Translations under genes and position numbers: made by a program | The notes under the pieces: generated by a model | The model's database searches: none | Told to the model about the DNA's origin: nothing | Seen by the model: only the letters and a program-made list of their open reading frames with translations | Assembly (NCBI GenBank): GCA_020632915.1 | Contig: JACKEP010000021.1 | Location: forward strand, 1-64,000 | DNA: 64,000 bases | Direction: 5' to 3' | From: Alphaproteobacteria bacterium | GTDB lineage: Bacteria; Myxococcota_A; UBA796; GCA-2862545 | In this document: one piece after another, positions 37,901 through 45,331 of the stretch | Layout of the letters: each line of letters starts with the position of its first letter | Position numbering within the stretch: position 1 is the first letter of the stretch

Positions 37901-38347
37901 ATCGGCCGAGGCGTCGGCGCGCAGCCAGGCGCCGAGGGCCTCGAAGCCCGGGGCGTCGGACCCCGTGCCCGCGGCCTCCCCCGAGGCCGGCAAGCCCCCG
38001 GCCGAGGCCGGCAATAAGTCGGGGAGGAGCTGGAGGAGCACCCACGCCACGCGCTCGCGACGCCAGGCCAGCGCCGACGCCTCCAGCGCGCTGCCCTGCC
38101 CCACCACCGCCGCCAGCAGCTCGGTGATCGCGGCGCGCGGCGCCTGCACGCGGACGTGCGCCACCGCACCCAGACGACCCGCCACCTGCAGGCGCGCCCA
38201 GTCGGCCATGCCGCGCGACTGCACCACCAGGCGCTCCGGCACGAACGGCAGCGTGGACGGATCGGCGCACGTGGCCGGCGGCTGGGCCAGCACGCGCGCC
38301 AGACCGTCGGCCAACCGCTCCATCCGGTTGCTGCGGTGGACGTGCAC
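34946..38347 (-). CDS. recC: RecBCD Chi-recognition subunit RecC
   Basis: A 1133-residue RecC, the dead helicase/nuclease-fold subunit that holds the split strands and, in E. coli, reads Chi. The N-terminus HRSNRMERLADGLARVL matches the family, as do LVVQSRGMADWARLQVA and the LGLSDGVFPR region. There is no intact Walker A, as expected. A small in-frame duplication (LPASAGGLPASGEA, DNA near 37981-38015) sits in a variable loop. GTG at 38347 is preceded by AGGA. It leads the recCBD unit, and a 209-base gap separates it from the divergent pilus-like genes. Confidence 0.93.
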   Translation of the reverse strand: MHVHRSNRMERLADGLARVLAQPPATCADPSTLPFVPERLVVQSRGMADWARLQVAGRLGAVAHVRVQAPRAAITELLAAVVGQGSALEASALAWRRERVAWVLLQLLPDLLPASAGGLPASGEAAGTGSDAPGFEALGAWLRADASADPIARRWQLARRIAHVFDQYAAYRPELVLGWSAGGHAGHDGAPLPAADAWQPVLWRALEARLGTGHVAGLLAAFDAALAPFGSERPEGLPPRLVVFGITTLPPLYLHVLSRLSAWVEVHLFLLSPSPEWWADVRGKRERRRAIAEVRDPDAAAPPDDGHPLLANLGRVGRDLLTVLVEGVDDYDDDADYVVADTPPAEVGGAMLQVLQDDVARVVTPALRSPRPAIAPADTSLQVHGCHAPTREVEVLRDQLLALLQADPTLRPRDIVVLTPDIGLHGPLIDAVFGVEPDDPLHLPYAIADRPVAAGNDVARIVSDVMGLVGARLTAPEVMDLLSHAPVRRRFDLSDEDVGLLEELVSASGIRWGRDARHRDAVGQPAVPQNTWAFGLERLLLGHAVADPRPVAGRVPMVEIEGDASVLVGQLAELVDAVLACVDGLADPRPPAAWVEAFGAVLARLVGDDEASADEAQRVRDTVAGIAEAAAAAGWTDAVPLRVMRELVEGALLEERRQGAFLRAGVTFCEMLPMRSIPARVVCLLGLSDGVFPRADARLGFDLVARHPRVGDRSKRHDDRYLVLEALLSARDALVITYVSHGVQDNKPLPPSVVLAELLDAVDATFATPAGFERPRDRVVVDHPLQPFGAAYVTSDDRRLFTYDAAAAEAARRLRAGRAPEVPFLRGAVPPTEPTSELDLDQLVRFLDDPVLWFWERRLGIGRPEELAVLDDREPFEVEGLAEHLLGDHLLQLRAEGLSWLDCRARLDGEGVLPLGHRANPLLARVARRVDGILAAAHGRLQEPTAPPVVLDLACDGVRLTGRVGSLRAGARVDLGYATVSPGGHRLRLWVRHLALQVAAGAHTPRASELYGRQGDRAGRMVTYPPLDAREAAATLRSLVGLWRAGQERPLPFLPDAAWSFLAKVRTGDAPERALWPARKAARDRWAYRGRSADAWARLVGGEAALDLDGADGPSFAALSEQVLGPAWQAEGT

Positions 38348-38526
38348 GAGGGTTCCTGATTCGGGACGCGTTTCCCTACCGTGATGCGCGGACGAAACCT
38401 GTCCGCGGGTGCCCGGTTCCTTTCGGTACCGATCGGTCGCGCCTCGCGTCGAGGGCCCGACGATCCCACGCCCTCCGCGTCCGCGCAGCTAGACTCAAGG
38501 CGATCGACCGCGGAACCGATACGCTC

Positions 38527-38535
38527 TGGTATCCT
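38527..38535 (+). promoter_or_regulatory. Candidate extended -10 (TGGTATCCT) for the F-domain genes
   Basis: TG-G-TATCCT lies 22 bases before the ATG of the first F-domain gene, in an otherwise GC-dominated gap. A poor TCGACC at 38504-38509 is the only -35 candidate, with overlong spacing. The transcript leader would be very short. Confidence 0.35.
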
Positions 38536-38556
38536 CCGCCCCGAGATCCGGAGCCC

Positions 38557-39099
38557 ATGGCAGCCGCGAACGAGCAAGACGACGTCACCCTGCTGCGGGC
38601 CATCGCGCACGCACGGATGTACGTGACCTCCGGTCGCGGCCTCGAGTCCGTGGTGTTCACCCTGGTGCACCAGGGCCTGGGCAGCGTGTCGAAGTCGCTG
38701 GCGCCCGCGCTCGACCGCATGGACGAGGGCGAGATGGCCGAGGCGGCCGTCCGCACGGTCCTCGACGGCGTCGAAGACCCCCACATGCGCGCGTTCCTGT
38801 CGGCGCTCATCGCGTCGGGCAAGCCCGGCATCATGCGCCTCGACGAGCTGTCCACCGCGCTGCACACCGAGCGCGAGGCCCGCGCCGAGGTCTACAGCTC
38901 CCGCCTCACCGGCATCCTCGACATGACGGCGGCGATCTTCGTCTTCGCGTTCGCGCCCACCATCATCCGCGTGCTGGGCCGCGTGCCCGACAACCCGATC
39001 CTGCCGGCCGTGAAGATGGGTCCGCTGTTCGAGCCCATCTTCTACACGATCCTCGCGGGCATCCTCACGATCATGCTGGCCATGGCGAGGTCGAAGTGA
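38557..39099 (+). CDS. Type II secretion/pilus F-domain membrane protein, short form
   Basis: A 180-residue protein with one cytoplasmic T2SS F-like helical domain (about 10-120: RAIAHARMYVTSGRGLESVVF, LSALIASGKPGIMRLDELS) followed by two membrane segments (DMTAAIFVFAFAPTIIRVLG and LFEPIFYTILAGILTIML). It resembles half of an archaeal FlaJ/Epd-type or a TadB/TadC platform protein that passes ATPase motion to the filament base. It lacks the N-terminal membrane pair of a full TadB. Its stop overlaps the GTG of the next F-domain gene (GTGA), so both are made together. Confidence 0.72.
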   Translation: MAAANEQDDVTLLRAIAHARMYVTSGRGLESVVFTLVHQGLGSVSKSLAPALDRMDEGEMAEAAVRTVLDGVEDPHMRAFLSALIASGKPGIMRLDELSTALHTEREARAEVYSSRLTGILDMTAAIFVFAFAPTIIRVLGRVPDNPILPAVKMGPLFEPIFYTILAGILTIMLAMARSK

Positions 39100-39920
39100 A
39101 CACGGGTCTGGAAGCGGGCGTCGGTCCCAAGCAGATCGCGCGCATGGCGCAGTGGACCCTGGGCATCCCCATCGTCTACTCGTTCTCGGTCGCCCTGCTG
39201 GGCCTGCCCCTGTACGACCCGTTCGTCGACGTCGTCGGGATGCTCGTCGGCACCGAGTGGCGTGCCCGGTGGGTGCTCGGCGCCATCGCCGCGCTCATCG
39301 AGATCTCCGACATGGCGATCGTCAAGGGCGAGGAGGAGTACGAGAACCGCATCCACGAGCTCATCAAGGGCATCGGCGACCGGCTCCGTGCCGGCAGCGC
39401 GGTCGAGACCGCCGTGTCCGAAGCGTGCCGCCAGACCGACGGCCCGTCCGTCGTGTTCGAGCGGGCGATCGAGCTGTCCGACGCGATGCCGTTCGACGCC
39501 GCGCTCCGCGAGGCCGCCGACACCTGCGGCTCCGACTACCTGCGCGAGGTCTGCTACCTCGTCGCCGAGGCCGTCTCCTCCGAGGGCGACACCGGCGGCG
39601 CCATCCGACGCCTGGGCATGGAGCTCGAGCGCAACCACATGTACATGACCACCGTGATCGCCAAGATCAGCAGCCCGGTCCTGGTGATGCGCATCGTGGG
39701 CCTGTTCGCGGTGCCGCCGCTGTATGCCCTGCTCCGGTTCTCGTCGAACAACATGAGCGGCGTGCATTCCACCGAGCAGGGCGCGCAGATCTTCTTCATG
39801 TACGGCGCGGTGGGCATCACCGTGTTCGACGGGCTGATCTTCGGGCAGTGGGAGCGGCTGTTCGCCCGCCTCCCGCTCGCGGTCGCCGCGGTCTACATCG
39901 GGCTGAACTGGATCGGCTGA
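39096..39920 (+). CDS. Type II secretion/pilus F-domain membrane protein (TadC/FlaJ-like)
   Basis: A 274-residue platform protein with two N-terminal membrane segments (about 20-40, 58-75), a cytoplasmic F domain (IHELIKGIGDRLRAGSAVETAV, DAMPFDAALREAADTCG, AEAVSSEGDTGGAIRRLGME) and three C-terminal membrane segments. This is the TadB/TadC layout and also one half of archaeal FlaJ-type proteins. With the preceding gene it would reconstitute a two-F-domain platform. It is followed after 218 bases by the ATPase, which has its own likely promoter. Confidence 0.78.
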   Translation: MNTGLEAGVGPKQIARMAQWTLGIPIVYSFSVALLGLPLYDPFVDVVGMLVGTEWRARWVLGAIAALIEISDMAIVKGEEEYENRIHELIKGIGDRLRAGSAVETAVSEACRQTDGPSVVFERAIELSDAMPFDAALREAADTCGSDYLREVCYLVAEAVSSEGDTGGAIRRLGMELERNHMYMTTVIAKISSPVLVMRIVGLFAVPPLYALLRFSSNNMSGVHSTEQGAQIFFMYGAVGITVFDGLIFGQWERLFARLPLAVAAVYIGLNWIG

Positions 39921-40072
39921 CGGCCTGGGCCACGCGCCTGCGCCACCGCGATCGGTACCGGCAAGGTGTGCCGGCGACGCGGAAGCCACCGGGCGTCACC
40001 GCCGCGCTCCGGGCCAACGTCGCACATCGGTACCCGTGACGGAAACCGTCGACAGGACCGCAACTCGCGACG

Positions 40073-40100
40073 TTCCGGTCCGATAGGACCCTGGTATGAT
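40073..40100 (+). promoter_or_regulatory. Candidate extended -10 promoter of the pilus ATPase gene
   Basis: TATGAT at 40095-40100, preceded by TG at the extended -10 position (TGGTATGAT), with a weak -35 (TTCCGG, 40073-40078) 16 bases upstream. It lies about 40 bases before the GTG, whose ribosome binding site AGGAGG (40128-40133) is strong. Confidence 0.5.
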
Positions 40101-40138
40101 GTCCTGCGGGACTGCTGTGCGCGCTTCAGGAGGATCAC

Positions 40139-41389
40139 GTGGGCCTGATGGACTGGATCGTTCGACGTTCGGACGCTGCCCCGGCGGCCCGGACCGCGGC
40201 CCCCGCCCCCGTCGACGTCCGGGTGCACAGCGGCGCCTCGGGCCCGGGCATCTACGAGATCCCGCGTGAGGTCATCGCCCAGGGCGGTCGCGCGGTCCTC
40301 GACTTCCTGCTCGAGGACGACCAGCTCGAGGAGCTCATGCACAACGGCTCCAACGAGCCGCTCCTCGTCTTCCACCAGGTCCACGGCACGTGCCGCGTGA
40401 ACTACACGCTCGACCTGCACACCTGTCAGGACTTCATCGACGAGATCGTGTCCGCGGCCGACGCCCGCCTCGACGAGGACCACCCGCTGTTCGACGGCAG
40501 CCTCCCCGACGGCAGCCGCGTCAACATCGCCGTGCCCCCGGTCACGCGCTCCGGCCCGTCGATCACCGTCCGCAAGTTCAAGAAGCGCGCGATCACCATC
40601 CCCGAGATGATCCGCGGCAACACGCTGTCGGCCGAGGCCGCCGCCTACCTGTGGCTGGTGATGGACGGCTTCGGGGCCAAGGCCGCGAACGTGCTCGTCG
40701 TCGGCGGCACCGGCTCGGGCAAGACCACCCTGCTCAACGCGCTGTCCTGGTACATCCCCAACCGCGACCGCATCGTCATCATCGAGGACACCCAGGAGCT
40801 CGTCGTCCCCCAGCCGAACGTGGTCCGCATGATCACCACCGAGTCGGCCGACATGGACAAGCTGCTGGTCAACTCGCTGCGCATGCGCCCCGACCGCATC
40901 CTCGTCGGCGAGGTCCGCGGGCCCGAGGCCCGCACGCTGTTCGGCGCCATGAACACCGGCCACGACGGCTGCGTGGGCACGCTCCACGCCAACTCCGCCC
41001 GCGAGTCGCTCCACCGCGCGATGAACGCCCCGATGTCGGTGCCGCTGTCCCAGCTGGTCGGCCTCGACCTGGTCGTGGTCACCGAGCTGCGGCGCACGCC
41101 CGGCGGCGCCCAGCGTCAGGTCATCGAGATCACCGAGGTCAGCGGCCTCGGCGAAGACAGCGCGCGCCTCAACCAGCTGTTCGTCCGCGACCACCTGGTC
41201 GGCGAGCTGCAGTCCACGGGCATCCCGTCGCGCCTGCGCTCCGAGATCTGCCGCAGCGCCGGCATCCGCTCCGACGAGTTCCAGCGCATGGTCACGGCCC
41301 GCGCGCGCATGCTCGAGCGCATCGCGTCGCAGCGTGGCGACCTCGACACCGCCTTCCTGCGCCTGCTCGAGAACCCGCCGCAGGCCTGA
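40139..41389 (+). CDS. Secretion/pilus motor ATPase of the archaeal-type TadA/CpaF family
   Basis: A 416-residue hexameric GspE/VirB11-type ATPase that powers filament assembly or secretion at the inner-membrane platform. Walker A is VVGGTGSGKTTLLNAL, the Asp box is IVIIEDTQEL, Walker B is DRILVGEVRGPEARTLFGAMNTGHDG, and the His box is GTLHANSARES. The text around the His box (GCVGTLHANSARES, then NAPMSVPLSQLVGLDLVVV) is closer to what I know of archaeal pilus ATPases than to Caulobacter CpaF. The N-terminal domain carries the usual GSNEPLLVF and TCRVNYTLDLHTCQDF elements. The start is GTG at 40139. Confidence 0.9.
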   Translation: MGLMDWIVRRSDAAPAARTAAPAPVDVRVHSGASGPGIYEIPREVIAQGGRAVLDFLLEDDQLEELMHNGSNEPLLVFHQVHGTCRVNYTLDLHTCQDFIDEIVSAADARLDEDHPLFDGSLPDGSRVNIAVPPVTRSGPSITVRKFKKRAITIPEMIRGNTLSAEAAAYLWLVMDGFGAKAANVLVVGGTGSGKTTLLNALSWYIPNRDRIVIIEDTQELVVPQPNVVRMITTESADMDKLLVNSLRMRPDRILVGEVRGPEARTLFGAMNTGHDGCVGTLHANSARESLHRAMNAPMSVPLSQLVGLDLVVVTELRRTPGGAQRQVIEITEVSGLGEDSARLNQLFVRDHLVGELQSTGIPSRLRSEICRSAGIRSDEFQRMVTARARMLERIASQRGDLDTAFLRLLENPPQA

Positions 41390-41397
41390 TCCCGTCG

Positions 41398-41417
41398 GCC
41401 CCGTCCCCTCACGGGGC
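41398..41417. terminator. Hairpin between convergent genes, candidate bidirectional terminator
   Basis: Perfect 7-bp stem GCCCCGT/ACGGGGC with a 6-base loop, 9 bases past the ATPase stop and 40 bases from the stop of the opposite-strand lipoprotein gene. No T tract is present. Confidence 0.45.
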
Positions 41418-41456
41418 GTGGGCCCGCACCCCGCGGGGGCGTGCTGTGGCCGCGGC

Positions 41457-41822
41457 CTACAGGCGGCGGTTGTCGCCCACCACCGGCATCCGCGGGTAGG
41501 GGCACTGCGAGTACACCTCGAGGCACGAGTCCGGGTACTCGGGGTCGACGCCGTCGCAGCCCACGAGCTGCAGGTCGGAGATGCACGTCTCGGCGGCCTC
41601 GGCGTCGTAGCCGCACTCGGGCGGGCTCGGGTAGGCCTGGTTGCGCAGGAACGACATGCACTCGCGCATCTGCACCGCGCGCGTCATCTCGTCGGAGGCG
41701 CAGATCACGTAGGCGTCGCAGTGGAGCAGCTCGTAGTCGACGATGAAGTCGTTCTCCTCGAGCCCCTTGCAGCCCGTGAGGACGGCGAGAGACGCGGCGG
41801 CCGCGACGGCGAAGCGATGCAT
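41457..41822 (-). CDS. Small Cys-rich lipoprotein of unknown function
   Basis: A 121-residue predicted lipoprotein with lipobox LTGC (Cys18). The mature part has eight further cysteines (LLHCDAYVICAS, RECMSF, PPECGYD, ETCISDLQLVGCDG, DSCLEVYSQC), suggesting up to four disulfides, and is mostly acidic and helical. I recognise no family. Similar small Cys-rich lipoproteins are common in Myxococcota. ATG at 41822 has GGAG six bases upstream. Confidence 0.78.
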   Translation of the reverse strand: MHRFAVAAAASLAVLTGCKGLEENDFIVDYELLHCDAYVICASDEMTRAVQMRECMSFLRNQAYPSPPECGYDAEAAETCISDLQLVGCDGVDPEYPDSCLEVYSQCPYPRMPVVGDNRRL

Positions 41823-41930
41823 GCGCACTCCAGCTGCGGGGACGGGCCCCGGCGATGGTCGTCTATGCCCCACCGGGGCCGCGAGATCAACCCGCACGGC
41901 CCGTGGGGGTTCGCCGGATCACCGCCGCCG

Positions 41931-42320
41931 CTAGAAGCGCGTCTCCCACAGGCGGGTGGCGATCTTGCCGACGAACAGCGGATCCAGCCGCAGGTTGCTC
42001 TGGATCGCCTCGAGCTCGCCGTCGTCGAGCCAGATCCCGTGCTCGCGGCACCAGTCGATGTGGACGTCGTGGTGCTTGACGATCTCCATCTGCTTGCCGC
42101 ACACCGGGCACGACAGGCGACGGGACGGATCGACCGGCGGACGCTGCTCGCGACGGAACAGATCGGACAGCATCCACGACGGCTCGTCGTGCCGCTGCGC
42201 CTCGGTGATCAGGTAGAGCTCACCCTTGTCGAGCCACACCCCGTGCTCGGACAGGTCGACCTCGACCCCCTGGATCTTCTTGCGTTCCATCGGGCTGCCG
42301 TCGATCGGACAGGTGCGCAT
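41931..42320 (-). CDS. Double zf-TFIIB-like zinc ribbon protein, first copy degenerate
   Basis: A 129-residue cytoplasmic protein with two copies of the bacterial zf-TFIIB-type ribbon. The C-terminal copy keeps CPVCGKQM, then WCREHGIWLDDGELEAI (Cys-Cys-Cys-His). The N-terminal copy keeps the shape but not the ligands: CPIDGSPM, then LSEHGVWLDKGEL, so only one Cys and one His remain. The function of this family is unknown. The duplication and decay are seen; loss of zinc binding by the first copy is inferred. Confidence 0.82.
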   Translation of the reverse strand: MRTCPIDGSPMERKKIQGVEVDLSEHGVWLDKGELYLITEAQRHDEPSWMLSDLFRREQRPPVDPSRRLSCPVCGKQMEIVKHHDVHIDWCREHGIWLDDGELEAIQSNLRLDPLFVGKIATRLWETRF

Positions 42321-42481
42321 CTTCCCTCCCGCGGTTGCCCCCGCTTACCGCGCGACCCCGCAGCGGCCAACCGCACGGGGCAGACGCCCCCGCAGACCGT
42401 GCCGGCAGCGCGAGGCGCCTGTAGCGCGTTTGACGCGTTGGACGGGGGCACGCGGCGGCGCGCCCCCACCTGGACCCGGGA

Positions 42482-43063
42482 TCAGCCCAGGTTCTTGTTG
42501 GCGAAGTCCCAGTTGACCAGGGCCCACCAGCCGTCGATGTACTTCGCCCGCGCGTTGCGGTAGTCGACGTAGTAGGCATGCTCCCAGACGTCGCACGTGA
42601 GCACGGGCTTCTTGCCGTCGGTGAGCGGGCAGCCGGCGTTGGCCGTGGTGACGATCTCGAGCGCGCCGGAGGCGTCGGCGACGAGCCAGGCCCAGCCCGA
42701 GCCGAACTGACCGGCGGCCGCGGCGGAGAACTTCGTCTTGAACGCGTCGAACGAGCCGAAGGCCGCATCGATCGCCGTGGCGATGGCGCCGGTGGGGGCG
42801 CCGCCGCCCGACGGGCTCATGCTGTGCCAGTAGAAGGTGTGGTTCCACACCTGGGCCGCGTTGTTGAACACGCCGCCGGACGTGGACGTGACCAGGGCCT
42901 CCAGCGACTTGCCCTGCAGGCTCGGGTCGGCCTCGACGAACTTGTTGAGGTTGGCGACGTAGGCGGCGTGGTGCTTGCCGTGGTGGAAGTCCAGCGTCTC
43001 TTCGGAGATGTGGGGCGCGAGCGCCGTCTTGGCGTAGGGAAGGGCGGGGAGCTCGAAGGCCAT
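42482..43063 (-). CDS. sodB: Superoxide dismutase, iron type
   Basis: A 193-residue Fe/Mn superoxide dismutase that converts superoxide to oxygen and peroxide in the cytoplasm. Metal ligands H27, H75, D158 and H162 sit one or two positions from those of E. coli SodB, and long blocks such as VWNHTFYWHSM, FGSGWAWLV and DVWEHAYYVDYRNAR match it closely, so iron is the more likely metal. AGAGG precedes ATG 43063. It is likely transcribed alone, between the rlmN gene and the zinc-ribbon gene on the same strand. Confidence 0.95.
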   Translation of the reverse strand: MAFELPALPYAKTALAPHISEETLDFHHGKHHAAYVANLNKFVEADPSLQGKSLEALVTSTSGGVFNNAAQVWNHTFYWHSMSPSGGGAPTGAIATAIDAAFGSFDAFKTKFSAAAAGQFGSGWAWLVADASGALEIVTTANAGCPLTDGKKPVLTCDVWEHAYYVDYRNARAKYIDGWWALVNWDFANKNLG

Positions 43064-43239
43064 GGGAACCTCTGCGCAGGGGTGAGAGCGTGTGCCCGGA
43101 GCAGGGTCCGGGCGTCGGTGCCCGCGTCCGACCGGGGACGGCCGGCGCGCGCGGCGAGGGTCAGGCTGTAATCGATGCCACGCCTGCCGCCACCCGCCCC
43201 CGGGGGCCGTCACCCCAGGGGACAGAGCGTGACAGCCCG

Positions 43240-44298
43240 CTACGCCTGCGGCCCCGCCGCGGGCGTCCGGCGGGCCAGCACCTTGCTCTTGAGCTGCCCG
43301 CAGCCGGCGTCGATGTCGATGCCGCGCCGCACCCGCACGGTGGCGGGCACGCCGTGGCGGGCCAGCACCTCGATGAACCGCTCCGCCTGGGGCACTTCGG
43401 TGGGGGCGCCGTCGTAGCCGCCGGTGGGGTTGAGCGGGATGAGGTTGACGTGGCACGGGATGCCCGCGAGGGCGCGGCCGAGGCGGTCGGCGGTGGCGTC
43501 GTCGTCGTTGCGCCCGGCGATGAGCGCCCACTCGAACGAGACGCGCCGCCCACTGGCGTCGGTGTAGTCCTTGCAGGCGGCGAGGAGCTCGGCGACGGGC
43601 CAGCGCCGGTTGATCGGCATGAGCGCGCTGCGGGCGGTGTCGTCGACCTCGTGCAGGCTCACCGCCAGGGTGACCTGAAGGCCCTCCTCGGCGAACCGGC
43701 GGATCATCGGCACGAGGCCCACCGTGGACACGGTGATGTGGCGCGCGCCGATGCCGAGCTCGCCCATCAGCCGTCGGATGGCCTCGAGCACGGCCTCGTA
43801 GTTGTGGAAGGGCTCGCCCATGCCCATCAGCACCACGTTGGACAGGCGCTCGCCCCGCAGCGTGAGCTCCTGGGAGAACCGCAGCGCCTGCTCGTAGATC
43901 TCGGTGGACGTGAGGTGACGGGCGAAGCCCATCTGGCCCGTGGCGCAGAACACGCACGCCATCGCGCAGCCCGCCTGGGACGAGATGCACGCGGTGCGGC
44001 GGCCGTCGCGGTAGGGCATCAGGACGGACTCGACGAGCTGGCCGTCGTGGAGCCGCAGCAGGCGCTTGACCGTGCCGTCGCGGCTCGCCTGCTCGGTGAC
44101 CACCTCCAGGCTGCCGAGCGTGGTCTCGGCGGCGAGGCGCTCCCGCAGGGCCTTGGACAGGTCGGTCATGCCGTCGAACGACATCGCGCCGCGCTCGTAG
44201 AGCCAGGCCCGGATCTGCCTGGCACGGAAGCGCTTCTCGCCCCAGCCGACGAGCAGGTCGCCGAGCTCGGCCTCCGACAGCGTGTACAGGTCGACCAC
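43240..44298 (-). CDS. rlmN: 23S rRNA/tRNA adenine-C2 methyltransferase RlmN
   Basis: A 352-residue radical-SAM methyltransferase that methylates C2 of A2503 in 23S rRNA and A37 in certain tRNAs. The SAM cluster cysteines are C111, C115 and C118 (GCAMACVFCATGQMG). GMGEPFHNY and the C-terminal catalytic Cys (DIDAGCGQLKSK) are present. The start is GTG at 44298 behind GGAGG. The open frame continues far upstream on this strand across two genes of the other strand, but that part is low-complexity and not coding. Confidence 0.95.
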   Translation of the reverse strand: MVDLYTLSEAELGDLLVGWGEKRFRARQIRAWLYERGAMSFDGMTDLSKALRERLAAETTLGSLEVVTEQASRDGTVKRLLRLHDGQLVESVLMPYRDGRRTACISSQAGCAMACVFCATGQMGFARHLTSTEIYEQALRFSQELTLRGERLSNVVLMGMGEPFHNYEAVLEAIRRLMGELGIGARHITVSTVGLVPMIRRFAEEGLQVTLAVSLHEVDDTARSALMPINRRWPVAELLAACKDYTDASGRRVSFEWALIAGRNDDDATADRLGRALAGIPCHVNLIPLNPTGGYDGAPTEVPQAERFIEVLARHGVPATVRVRRGIDIDAGCGQLKSKVLARRTPAAGPQA

Positions 44299-44353
44299 GA
44301 CGCCTCCACGCCGCCGCCCTATCGCGGAGGCCGCCCCCGGCACCGCCACGGGG

Positions 44354-44361
44354 TATCCTCC
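44354..44361 (+). promoter_or_regulatory. TATCCTCC element before small membrane protein gene
   Basis: TATCCTCC lies 16 bases before the chosen GTG start. The same octamer occurs at comparable distance before the genes at 38557 and (minus strand) 53239. It may be a -10 element followed by a very short leader. Confidence 0.3.
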
Positions 44362-44376
44362 CCTCGGAGGGATGCC

Positions 44377-44619
44377 GTGGCGCTCGTCGGACTGGTGGTG
44401 TGGGTGCTGATGATCGGCGCGGCCATCCAGGCGGGACGCGCCTGGGGCACCGCCGCGGGGCTGGGCACGATGATCGGCCTGTTCGTGGTGGGCTGGTTCG
44501 TGCCGTGGGGCCTGTTCGGCTGGATCGGTGGCCTGCTCGGCTACCTGGCGCTCGCCGGCACCTCCGTGGCCATCGGCGTGCGCGCCGAGAACGCGATGCA
44601 GCGTCGACTCGAGGGCTGA
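44377..44619 (+). CDS. Small two-segment membrane protein
   Basis: An 80-residue protein with two membrane segments (about 2-18 and 27-60, the second long and Gly-rich: GTMIGLFVVGWFVPWGLFGWIGG) and a short charged tail (RAENAMQRRLEG). No family recognised. The start is GTG at 44377, behind GGAGGG; the nearby ATG at 44372 opens another frame that ends after about 12 codons. It ends three bases before the glycosyltransferase gene and is probably in the same operon. Confidence 0.7.
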   Translation: MALVGLVVWVLMIGAAIQAGRAWGTAAGLGTMIGLFVVGWFVPWGLFGWIGGLLGYLALAGTSVAIGVRAENAMQRRLEG

Positions 44620-44622
44620 CCG

Positions 44623-45318
44623 ATGACCGTCCCGTTCGTGTCGGTGCTGGTGCCGACGCAGGACCGCCGCACCTTCCTGCCCCAGCTGCTGCGCTACTTC
44701 CGCGCCCAGACCTGGCCCGCGGATCGGCTGGAGCTCGTCGTCGTCGACGACGGGCGCGACCCCGTCGCCGATCTCGTGGCCGGCGACCGCCGCATCACCT
44801 ACGCGGCCCTGCCCACGAAGGTGCCGCTCGGCACCAAGCGCAACCACCTCGTCGAGCTCGCGAAGGGCGAGATCCTCGTCCACATGGACGACGACGACTG
44901 GTACCCGCCCGAGCGCGTCGCGCGTGCCGTCGCCGCCCTGCACGACACCGGTGCCGACGTCGTCGGACGCTCGGATCTGGCGTTCTGGGATCGCGGCACC
45001 CAGGCCGTCCACCTGCTCCCGCGCATCGGTCCCAAGCACGCCTGCGCGTCCACGATGGCCTACCGCCGCTCCTACTGGGACAAGGTCAAGTTCGCGCCCG
45101 ACCCCCACGGCGAGGAGCGCCAGTTCCTCAAGTGCTTCGACGCCCACCTCGCCCAGCTCCCGGGTGAGCCGTGGGACACCGTGCTGGGCATCTCCCACGG
45201 CGCGAACGTCCGGCCGAAGAACACCACGCTCGCGCGCCTGCCGATCGCCCTGGCCGACGTGGTCACGGATGCCGACGACCGCGCGTTCTACCTGAACCTC
45301 GAAGACGACGACTGGTAG
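44623..45318 (+). CDS. Family 2 glycosyltransferase
   Basis: A 231-residue GT-A fold glycosyltransferase using a nucleotide-sugar donor in the cytoplasm. The Rossmann-like start VSVLVPTQDRRTFLPQLL, ELVVVDDGRD and the metal/donor motif VHMDDDDWYPPERV are clear. The C-terminal portion is short for the family. It is followed after 13 bases by the radical-SAM-like/GT fusion, so the two likely build the same glycoconjugate. Acceptor unknown. Confidence 0.85.
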   Translation: MTVPFVSVLVPTQDRRTFLPQLLRYFRAQTWPADRLELVVVDDGRDPVADLVAGDRRITYAALPTKVPLGTKRNHLVELAKGEILVHMDDDDWYPPERVARAVAALHDTGADVVGRSDLAFWDRGTQAVHLLPRIGPKHACASTMAYRRSYWDKVKFAPDPHGEERQFLKCFDAHLAQLPGEPWDTVLGISHGANVRPKNTTLARLPIALADVVTDADDRAFYLNLEDDDW

Positions 45319-45331
45319 GCCGGGAGCGCCG

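Noticed and set aside
37981..38015. Direct repeat inside recC as a mobile element scar
   Set aside because: The duplication is short, in frame and lies in a variable loop; no target-site duplication or element is seen.
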